NCBI RefSeq assembly: GCF_030551255.1
Contig: NZ_CP130630.1
Coordinates: 5,561,501-5,625,500 of the forward strand
Direction: 5' to 3'
DNA: 64,000 nt
Source of the DNA: Streptomyces sp. NL15-2K
Lineage (GTDB): Bacteria > Actinomycetota > Actinomycetes > Streptomycetales > Streptomycetaceae
Shown: positions 16,012 to 22,957 of the stretch, piece after piece
Position numbering within the stretch: the stretch's first letter is position 1
How the letters are laid out: each line of letters starts with the position of its first letter
The notes under the pieces: model-generated
The model's database searches: none
Told to the model about the DNA's origin: nothing
Seen by the model: the letters and a program-made list of their open reading frames with translations, nothing else
Position numbers and translations under genes: made by a program

Positions 16012-18942
16012 GTGGCACGAGTCGTCGTCGTACGAGAGCCGAGTACGGGCGCGAGGAGCGCACCGCCGCTGGCCCGGCAGGAAACATCCGCCTTCGCGAG
16101 GGAACTGCTCGGCGCCGGCTGGGCGGCGGTGTTCCTGCCCGGTGAGCCCGCCCGCCTCGGGCGGCTGCTGCTGTGGAAGCCGACCGGGGCAGCAGCCGGA
16201 GACAGTATGGCGCCCACCGGCCTTGAGACCGAGGCGGTGGAGCTGGTCCTGCCGCACGGCCGCTCGGTCAGGCGGCGCAGGATCGAGGGTTACGCGCTGC
16301 CGGTCGCCGTCGCTGTCTCCGCCCTGGCCGATGCGGAGCCGACGCATCCCTCCGGCGCCGCCTGGCAGGCCGCCACTCGCTTCGCGCTGCGGCTGCTCGC
16401 CGACGGCCGCCTCCACCCGGCCCTCACCCCCGCCGGTCACGACACCTGGCAGGTGGGTCCTTGCACCGCCGCCCAGCGCCGGACGCTGGACTCCCTGGCC
16501 GCCGCCTTCCCGCCACACGCCCACTGCCTGCCCGAGCCCGGCCCTGCTCCGGTACGGATCGCCGAACCGGCTGCGCTGGTACGCCAGTTCTGCGACGCGG
16601 TCGCCGATGATCTGGTCCGTACGCCGGCCGCGCCGCTCGCCATGGGAGCGCTGCCGTACGCCTGGCGCGAGGCCCGCGCCGTGCCCACCTTGCGTGAATG
16701 GGCCGAGGAGACCCAGGCGGCGCTCACCGCCGAGGTCAGTGTCTCCCTGCGCGTCGACGCACCCGAAGGACGCCGACAGCAGTTCCGGGCCGTCCTGCAA
16801 CTGCACACCGCGGCGGACCCGGCGCTCGTCATCGAGGCCGCACGACTCTGGAGCGAGCCGACCGAAGTGGAGCGGCTGCTCGGCCCACGCGCCGAGACCG
16901 AGACCCTTCTCGCCCTGCGCCGCGGCGCCCGCGCCTGGCCCCCGCTGCGGAGGATGCTCAACGATGCCGCTCCCGATCAGCTCCGGTTGACCGACGACGA
17001 AGCCTTCGATCTCCTTGGGGACGCCACGGACGCGCTGCGCACGGCCGGTGTCGACGTGCACTGGCCGCGCGACCTGGTCAAGGCGCTCACCGCGACCGCG
17101 GAGATCGGGCAACGCACCGCCCCCGGTTCCACCACGGGCGGCCTGCTGGACACCGAGGCCCTCCTCGACTTCCGCTGGCAGGTCTCCCTTGGTGGCGAGC
17201 CGCTCACCGAGGCCGAGATGGACGCTCTCGCAGAGTCACGCCGTCCCCTCGTCCGGCTTCGCGACCAGTGGGTGGTCGCCGACCCGAAGCTGGTGGCCCG
17301 CGCCAAGCGCCGCCGGATGGAACCGCTCACCCCCATGGAGGCGTTGAGCGCCGCGCTGACCGGCGAGGCCGAGCGAAGCGAGATGGGGGTCCCCCCGGCC
17401 GGAGGCTGGGGGAGGGACGGTGACCGGGTCCCCTGTGCGGCGGTCGGTGCGCTCGGCGACTTGGTCGCTCGTATCCGCGACCCCGAGTCCCGCACCCCCG
17501 TGCCCCAGCCCGCCGCCCTCAAGGCCACGTTGCGCGAGTACCAGAAGCGGGGCCTGGCCTGGCTGGCCGAGATGTGCGCACTCGGCCTCGGCGGCTGTCT
17601 CGCCGACGACATGGGCCTGGGCAAGACCATCACCTTGCTCGCTCTGCACCTGCACCGACAGAGCGACCCCACCACCGCGGGCCCCACCCTTGTCGTCTGC
17701 CCGGCCTCCCTGCTCGGCAACTGGCAGCGCGAGGCCGCCAGATTCGCACCGCTCACCCCCGTACGCCGGTACCACGGCGGCGACCGCCACCTCAAGGACC
17801 TGGCCGGCGACGAGATCGTCCTGGTCACCTACGGGGTGCTGCGCCGCGACCGCGAAGTGCTTGCCGAGACAGCCTGGTCGCTGGTGGCCGCCGACGAGGC
17901 CCAGCACGTCAAGAACCCCTACGCCGTCACCGCCCGCGAACTGCGTGCCCTGCCCGCCCGCGCCCGCGTCGCTCTCACCGGCACCCCCGTGGAGAACAAC
18001 CTCTCCGAGCTGTGGGCACTGCTCGACTGGACCACCCCCGGGCTCCTCGGCTCACTCACCGCCTTCCGTGACCGGCATGCCCGCGCCATCGAGGCGGGCG
18101 AGGATCCCGAAGCAGCCGAGCGCCTGTCCCGTCTCGTACGTCCCTTCCTGTTGCGCCGCAAGAAGTCCGACCCCGGCATCGCGCCCGAACTGCCGCCCAA
18201 GACCGAGACCGACCACGTCGTCCCGCTGACGGCCGAGCAGACCAGTCTGTACGAGGCACAGGTCCGCGAGACCATGGCGAAGATCGCGGAGTCGGAGGGC
18301 ATCGCCCGACGCGGTCTGGTACTCAAGCTGCTCACCGCGCTGAAGCAGATCTGCAACCACCCCGCCCAGTATTTGAAAGAGCACAGCCTGCGCCAGTCCA
18401 CTCCCCTGCGGGGCCGCTCCGGCAAGCTCGACCTGCTCGACGAACTCCTCGACACCATCACCGCCGAAGGCGAATCCGTGCTGGTCTTCACGCAGTACAA
18501 GCAGATGGCGGCTCTGCTGGAGAAGCATCTCGTCGAGCGCGGCGTCCCCGCTCTCTTCCTGCACGGCGGCACCCCCGTCGCGCGGCGCGAGGAGATGGTG
18601 GACCGCTTCGAGCGCGGTGAAGTGCCGGTGTTCCTGCTGTCGTTGAAGGCGGCGGGCACCGGACTCAATCTGACCCGCGCCACTCACGTCGTGCACTACG
18701 ACCGCTGGTGGAACCCCGCCGTCGAGGACCAGGCCACCGACCGCGCCTACCGCATCGGCCAGGACAAACCCGTCCAGGTACACAAGCTCCTCGCGGAGGG
18801 AACCGTGGAGGACAAGGTAGCGAAGCTGCTCGAAGCCAAGCGCGCCCTCGCCGACGCCGTCGTCGGCTCCGGCGAGGCAGCCCTGACCGAACTGTCCGAC
18901 GCCGACCTCGCCGAACTCGTCGCCCTGGGAAGGCAGTCATGA
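16012..18942 (+). CDS. SNF2-family helicase/ATPase
   Basis: 976 residues. N-terminal about 500 residues are the bacterial SNF2-associated region; the motor follows. Motifs: I DDMGLGKTITLLAL, II DEAQHVKN, III LTGTPVENNLSELW, IV VLVFTQYKQM, V AAGTGLNLTRATHVVHYDRW, VI DRAYRIGQ. It should translocate on double-stranded DNA with ATP. The next gene overlaps by four bases (ATGA), a fixed partnership with SWIM proteins in actinomycetes. An in-frame insert near residues 450-475 (ERSEMGVPPAGGWGRDGD) is coded by a short palindromic repeat. GTG start at 16012. Its cellular role, repair or defence, is not established. Confidence 0.93.
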   Translation: MARVVVVREPSTGARSAPPLARQETSAFARELLGAGWAAVFLPGEPARLGRLLLWKPTGAAAGDSMAPTGLETEAVELVLPHGRSVRRRRIEGYALPVAVAVSALADAEPTHPSGAAWQAATRFALRLLADGRLHPALTPAGHDTWQVGPCTAAQRRTLDSLAAAFPPHAHCLPEPGPAPVRIAEPAALVRQFCDAVADDLVRTPAAPLAMGALPYAWREARAVPTLREWAEETQAALTAEVSVSLRVDAPEGRRQQFRAVLQLHTAADPALVIEAARLWSEPTEVERLLGPRAETETLLALRRGARAWPPLRRMLNDAAPDQLRLTDDEAFDLLGDATDALRTAGVDVHWPRDLVKALTATAEIGQRTAPGSTTGGLLDTEALLDFRWQVSLGGEPLTEAEMDALAESRRPLVRLRDQWVVADPKLVARAKRRRMEPLTPMEALSAALTGEAERSEMGVPPAGGWGRDGDRVPCAAVGALGDLVARIRDPESRTPVPQPAALKATLREYQKRGLAWLAEMCALGLGGCLADDMGLGKTITLLALHLHRQSDPTTAGPTLVVCPASLLGNWQREAARFAPLTPVRRYHGGDRHLKDLAGDEIVLVTYGVLRRDREVLAETAWSLVAADEAQHVKNPYAVTARELRALPARARVALTGTPVENNLSELWALLDWTTPGLLGSLTAFRDRHARAIEAGEDPEAAERLSRLVRPFLLRRKKSDPGIAPELPPKTETDHVVPLTAEQTSLYEAQVRETMAKIAESEGIARRGLVLKLLTALKQICNHPAQYLKEHSLRQSTPLRGRSGKLDLLDELLDTITAEGESVLVFTQYKQMAALLEKHLVERGVPALFLHGGTPVARREEMVDRFERGEVPVFLLSLKAAGTGLNLTRATHVVHYDRWWNPAVEDQATDRAYRIGQDKPVQVHKLLAEGTVEDKVAKLLEAKRALADAVVGSGEAALTELSDADLAELVALGRQS
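17372..17415 (+). repeat. REP-like G/C hairpin repeat inside the SNF2 gene
   Basis: ATGGGGGTCCCCCCGGCCGG followed by AGGCTGGGGGAGG: GGGGGTCCCCCC is self-complementary, and a CCCCC/GGGGG pairing extends it. Similar sequences occur at 52288 (inside an element in the acylase gene) and inverted near 57990. It is translated in frame in a region that is otherwise a linker. Confidence 0.6.
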
Positions 18943-20174
18943 ACCCCGCTGTCCCCGGCCCGCGCCGTGCGCCCGCCCGCGGCAAGCGAGCCTTCGCCGC
19001 GACGTGGTGGGGCCAGGCATGGGTGGCCGCCCTGGAGGACTCCACCCTGGACGCCGGACGGCTCTCGCGCGGACGCACCTACGCCCGCAAAGGCATGGTC
19101 GGCCCGGTCACCGTCGCTCCGGGCAAGGTCAATGCCGCTGTCCAGGGCAGCCGCCCGCGCCCGTACCGCTCATCGGTCCACCTGCCCGTCCTCACCGACC
19201 CTCAGTGGGACATCCTGCTCGACACGATCGCGGCCCGCGCCGGACATCTCGCAGCACTTCTCGACGACGAGATGCCCGCCGAACTCGTAGACGACGCCCG
19301 GCACGCAGGCGTCCCACTGCTCCCGCTGCCCACCGAGCTCGATCCGGAGTGCTCCTGCCCCGACTGGGGATACCCCTGCAAGCACGCCGCCGCGCTCTGC
19401 TACGCCGTCGCCGCCACCATCGACACCGACCCGTTCGTGCTCTTCGCGCTGCGCGGCCGCGGTCGCGAGGAGGTCTTCGCCCATCTGCGCGCACTCCGTA
19501 CGGCAGCACAGGACACCGCCGCCCCACCGGCACCGGCCGGCATCCCGGCCGCCGCCGCGTACGCCCACTGGGCCGAAGAGCCCCCCGAACTGCCCGAACT
19601 CCCGGAACCCGCCGCCCACACCACAGCGCTGCCCGTCCCCCCGCCACCCGCCACCGGCCTGGCCGCCGCGGACCTGGAACGCCTCATGGCCGACGCCACC
19701 GCGCGCGCCGCCCGGCTCCTCGCGGGCGACACCACCGACCTGCACCTGACCCAGCACCAGGACGCCGTCCGCATCGCCGCGAGCAACCCCGGACCCGAGT
19801 GGTTCCACCACCTGATCCAGAACACCGGCACCAAACCCACTGCCTTCGCACGCCTCACCCGCGCCTGGCGCCACGGCGGCCCCGCGGGCATCACCGTCGC
19901 CGAACAGCCCTACGCCCCCGACCCGACGGTGATGAAGGCCGCCCGCACCGCCCTGGACGCGGCCCTCGCCGAGATGACCGACTCCCCCACACACCTCAGA
20001 ACCTGGCGCAACCGCCTCACCCTCACCCACCACGGCATCCAGCTGCGTCTGGGTCCCGACGCCCGCTGGTACCCCTACCTCCAGGACGACGACGGCGAAT
20101 GGTGGCCCGCGGCACCAGCCGACAGTGACCCGGTCACCGCGCTCACCGCGGCCTGGTCGCAGAACGGGGAGTAA
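18939..20174 (+). CDS. SWIM zinc-finger protein, SNF2 partner
   Basis: 411 residues. The SWIM motif CSCPDWGYPCKHAAALCYA (CxC...CxH) lies at about residues 138-157, a zinc site for DNA or protein binding. The N terminus (FAATWWGQAWVAALEDSTLD) is conserved in the family. A Pro/Ala-rich linker at about 190-240 precedes a helical C-terminal domain. Its ATG overlaps the SNF2 stop codon (ATGA), so the two are coupled. Co-occurrence with SNF2 genes suggests the pair forms one complex. Confidence 0.88.
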   Translation: MNPAVPGPRRAPARGKRAFAATWWGQAWVAALEDSTLDAGRLSRGRTYARKGMVGPVTVAPGKVNAAVQGSRPRPYRSSVHLPVLTDPQWDILLDTIAARAGHLAALLDDEMPAELVDDARHAGVPLLPLPTELDPECSCPDWGYPCKHAAALCYAVAATIDTDPFVLFALRGRGREEVFAHLRALRTAAQDTAAPPAPAGIPAAAAYAHWAEEPPELPELPEPAAHTTALPVPPPPATGLAAADLERLMADATARAARLLAGDTTDLHLTQHQDAVRIAASNPGPEWFHHLIQNTGTKPTAFARLTRAWRHGGPAGITVAEQPYAPDPTVMKAARTALDAALAEMTDSPTHLRTWRNRLTLTHHGIQLRLGPDARWYPYLQDDDGEWWPAAPADSDPVTALTAAWSQNGE

Positions 20175-20242
20175 GGAGGCGATTCCCCGCTGACCAGGAA
20201 CCACGAGCAGAAGCTGGACATACTCACGCTGCCCTACTTCCG

Positions 20243-20279
20243 TGGTTGCAGTTCTGGTTGCATTCACCGGCGTACAGCA
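20243..20279 (+). repeat. Junction motif copy C
   Basis: TGGTTGCAGTTCTGGTTGCA then TTCACCGGCGTACAG. It has the same architecture as copies A and B with TTGCA in place of CTCA. It lies between the SWIM gene and a misplaced WYL-like fragment. Confidence 0.6.
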
Positions 20280-20359
20280 CCGTTCAGAACCCCCGCCCGG
20301 GCCAGCTGCACCGCAGGTCAGGACTCCTCCAGTACCTTCAAAACCTCGGCGGGTGGGCC

Positions 20360-20545
20360 GGCGTGCCGTTCGCGACAGATAACGAGGAGATCGTCGCCGG
20401 ATACGCGAAGCATGTGTCGTACAGAGACGTTCACCAGGTCGCCCACGCCATCGACACCGGTGCGGCCATCACGGTCGAGTGCATCACCATCTCGGGCAGC
20501 CCAACCGTACGAACCCTCAGCCACCTAACCCGAGAAAGATGGTAG
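20360..20545 (+). pseudogene. C-terminal fragment of a helicase-C/WYL-like gene
   Basis: The frame reads VPFATDNEEIVAGYAKHVSY, then VHQVAHAIDTGAAITVE and SPTVRTLSHL. This parallels the end of the protein at 27661 (VPFGTDTEEIVAGYARLLSL, VRQLAHAIDEGRPVTIE, NRTVRTLSEL), but stops before its final conserved segment and has no proper start. It is a truncated, diverged copy of that C-terminal domain left at an island junction. Confidence 0.75.
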
Positions 20546-20552
20546 CGACAGC

Positions 20553-20576
20553 GATAGTATCCTCGTCGATACTATC
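20553..20576 (+). promoter_or_regulatory. Perfect palindrome before the second ATPase gene
   Basis: GATAGTATC and GATACTATC form a perfect 9-bp inverted repeat around CTCGTC, 18 bases before the ATG at 20595. It is AT-rich in a GC-rich region and has the size of a dimeric repressor site. It differs in sequence from the palindrome at 13564, which precedes the related ATPase. Confidence 0.6.
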
Positions 20577-20594
20577 TTCTGCGGGAGAATTCTC

Positions 20595-22016
20595 ATGCGT
20601 CGTTTCATCGGGCGGGACCGGGAGCTGGGCGTACTTCGAAACGCCTTCCAAGCGGTTCAGGATGCCGTCGGATCACCGAGACCAGGTCAGTGCATCCTCA
20701 TGCGCGGAAGGCGACGGGTCGGCAAGTCCAGTCTCGTCGAGGAGTTCCTCCGGCGCACCGAGGCCCCGAACCTCTTCTTCACCGCGGCGGGCGGCACTGC
20801 GGAGGACGAACTGACGGAACTGCTCGACGCCGTCGTCAGATCCACCCTGCCGGAGCGGGAACTGTTCTCGGAGGAGAGTCCGGAGCAGTGGAATGCGGCG
20901 TTCAGGCTGCTTGCCGAGGTCCTGCCCGACGACCGCCCGAGCGTGGTCGTCATTGATGAGGTTCCGTATCTCATGGACCGCATCGACGCCTTCGAGGGCA
21001 TGCTCCAGCGGGCGTGGGATCGCCTGCTCGGCCGTAAACCCGTACTGCTCCTCCTGGTCGGATCCGACCTGTCGATGATGGAGACGCTGAACAGCTACGA
21101 CCGCCCCTTCCATCAGCGGGGCCGGGAAATGGTCGTGGGGCCGCTGAGCCCTGCCGACATCGGCGAGATGCTCGGGCTTGAGCCGGCAGCCGCCTTCGAC
21201 GCCGCCCTGGTCACCGGCGGTCTCCCGCTGATCTGTGCGGAGTGGCGGCCCGGAGCGGATGTCTGGGAGTTTCTCCGTGACTCGCTGGACAACCCGATCT
21301 CGGCGCTTCTGGTCTCCGCCGAGCGGTCACTGGCCGCGGAGTTTCCGCCCCAGGCGATGAGCAGGGAGGTCCTGCGTGCCATCGGATCCGGGGAGCGAAC
21401 CTTCACCAACATCGCGCGCGCGACCGGCGGCATCGCCCACACCACTCTCACCCGAGCCACGGATGTCCTGACCGAGAAACGGGTGGTGGCCGCCGAGCTA
21501 CCCCTCTCACTGCGACCGTCGAAGGAACGCCGCTACCGAGTGGCCGACCCTTACCTGCGCTTCTGGCTCGCGTTTCTGGATCCGCACATGGCGGAGATCG
21601 AGCGGATGCGGGGAGATCTCACACTGAGCCGGATCAAGGAGCGGTGGACAAGCTGGCGGGGGCGTGCGATCGAACCCCTCGTCCGGGAATCCCTCGCCCG
21701 CCTCCTGCCGGACGCGCTCCTGCCCGCCGCCCCGGCGATCGGCGCGTACTGGACTCGCAGCAACGACGTCGAAATCGACGTGGTGGGTGCCGACCGGCAG
21801 CCGGTGGCCAAGCAGTTGCTCTTCCTCGGCTCGGTCAAGTGGCTTGAGAACTCCGCGTTCGACAGCCACGACCTGGCCGCGCTGCAGAAGCACCGGGCGG
21901 CGATCACCGACGAGCCCGTGCCGCTCGTGGCGGTCTCCCGCAACGGAGTCAGCTGTTCAGGGCTCCGGGCGGCGTACGGCCCCGAGGAACTGCTCAGCGC
22001 CTGGCGCAGAGCGTAA
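20595..22016 (+). CDS. DUF234-type P-loop ATPase, second copy
   Basis: 473 residues. Walker A MRGRRRVGKSSLVEEF, Walker B VVVIDEVPYLMD, sensor region LLLVGSDLSMME, winged-helix about 265-320, then a DUF234-like C terminus (RYRVADPYLRFWLAFLDPH). In the nuclease-like part NDVEIDVVGA keeps the acidic pair, but the expected GExKW is GSVKW, so a catalytic Glu is missing and nuclease activity is doubtful. Only distantly similar to the ATPase at 13614. RBS GGGAGA before ATG. Confidence 0.85.
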   Translation: MRRFIGRDRELGVLRNAFQAVQDAVGSPRPGQCILMRGRRRVGKSSLVEEFLRRTEAPNLFFTAAGGTAEDELTELLDAVVRSTLPERELFSEESPEQWNAAFRLLAEVLPDDRPSVVVIDEVPYLMDRIDAFEGMLQRAWDRLLGRKPVLLLLVGSDLSMMETLNSYDRPFHQRGREMVVGPLSPADIGEMLGLEPAAAFDAALVTGGLPLICAEWRPGADVWEFLRDSLDNPISALLVSAERSLAAEFPPQAMSREVLRAIGSGERTFTNIARATGGIAHTTLTRATDVLTEKRVVAAELPLSLRPSKERRYRVADPYLRFWLAFLDPHMAEIERMRGDLTLSRIKERWTSWRGRAIEPLVRESLARLLPDALLPAAPAIGAYWTRSNDVEIDVVGADRQPVAKQLLFLGSVKWLENSAFDSHDLAALQKHRAAITDEPVPLVAVSRNGVSCSGLRAAYGPEELLSAWRRA

Positions 22017-22034
22017 GCAGTGGCTGGGCTCCTG

Positions 22035-22053
22035 TGGTTGCAGTTCTGGTTGC
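22035..22053 (+). repeat. Junction motif copy D
   Basis: TGGTTGCAGTTCTGGTTGC, matching copy C over 19 bases and then diverging. It follows the second ATPase gene and precedes a fragment copied from the first ATPase gene. Confidence 0.6.
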
Positions 22054-22055
22054 GT

Positions 22056-22113
22056 GGATTCTCTTTCGGTGCGGCCGAGGCTACGGACACCGAGTCGCTG
22101 CGGGGATCGAAGC
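22056..22113 (+). pseudogene. Fragment of the DUF234 ATPase gene
   Basis: About 55 bases (TTCTCTTTCGGTGCGGCCGA onward) closely match 13773-13828 of the first ATPase gene, which codes for GFYFGATEATDAESLRRIS; here they would read GFSFGAAEATDTESLRG. No longer part of a gene on this strand. It forms the right edge of the accessory region and cuts into the 3' end of the ferritin-like gene. Confidence 0.7.
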
Positions 22114-22821
22114 CGCAGGTGGCGCCAGCACCGCGGAGACCACCGTGTGGGACGAGGTCATGACATCGGCCACGAATCGCAAGCGCCCGGTGTCGAGTCG
22201 GCGCAGTGCCGGACCGTGGTCGGCGGCGACGACGAGAGAGACCGCGAGCAGAAGAAGTCGCCACAGGGTCATCACCGGGCGGCGCATTGCGCGGGGCAGC
22301 TCCGCCAGGGAGGCGTGGAGTCGCTCGCAGTGGAACGGGACGTGGCGCTGCTCGTCGGACAGGATCCGCCCCGCCACGTCCGCGGTGAGCGAGTCGTCGG
22401 TGCCATCGCACAGGGCCCGGTAATAACGCAGCGCCACCACTTCCGCGATCATCAGCACCAGCAGTTCCATGCGCAGGCCCATGAGACGCCGCAGCCGTAC
22501 GAAGACCGCGTCGCTCCAGTGCCCGGTCAACGTCGGTATGCCCCCCGCCGCCAGCAGCCGGGCAAGTAGACGGGCGTGGTTCTGTTCCTCGGCGACGAAG
22601 AGCCGGACCGCCTGCCCGTAGTCGGCGTCGCCGGCCTGGTCCGCCTTGCCGACGAGGTTGGCGCCGTCACCGTCCTCGCCGACCTGGAAGCGCTGGATGC
22701 TGGCCCACACCGCCGGATGCAGGGTCGCCCTTTTCCCCCAGTCCGGATCACCCTGGGCGCGCCTGCGCTCGCGCTCGTCCTCGAACCGCCTTGTCCACTT
22801 GGCGAAGCCGCCCGTATGCAC
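22081..22821 (-). CDS. Ferritin-like di-iron protein, 3' end replaced
   Basis: 246 residues. Two EXXH-type helices, FVAEEQNHARLLARLL and SDEQRHVPFHCERL, with further Glu residues (MIAEVVALRYY), give a four-helix di-iron bundle as in ferritin-like oxidases. Substrate unknown. GTG at 22821 has an excellent ribosome site (AAAGGGGAGACCGG); the open frame upstream to 23004 overlaps the next gene and is rejected. The last dozen codons run into the ATPase-gene fragment (22056-22113), so the natural C terminus has been lost and replaced. The core helices are intact. Confidence 0.75.
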   Translation of the reverse strand: MHTGGFAKWTRRFEDERERRRAQGDPDWGKRATLHPAVWASIQRFQVGEDGDGANLVGKADQAGDADYGQAVRLFVAEEQNHARLLARLLAAGGIPTLTGHWSDAVFVRLRRLMGLRMELLVLMIAEVVALRYYRALCDGTDDSLTADVAGRILSDEQRHVPFHCERLHASLAELPRAMRRPVMTLWRLLLLAVSLVVAADHGPALRRLDTGRLRFVADVMTSSHTVVSAVLAPPAASIPAATRCP

Positions 22822-22957
22822 CCGGTCTCCCCTTTCCGGGTCACAGCCACCGTGCCCCGGAGAGGGACGACGCAGGCGGACGCCGAACCGTTCCACTGTG
22901 AGACCTGCCGGTCTCGTCGTAGACAGCCACTTCCCCATGGCCCCGATGCGCGCACCC

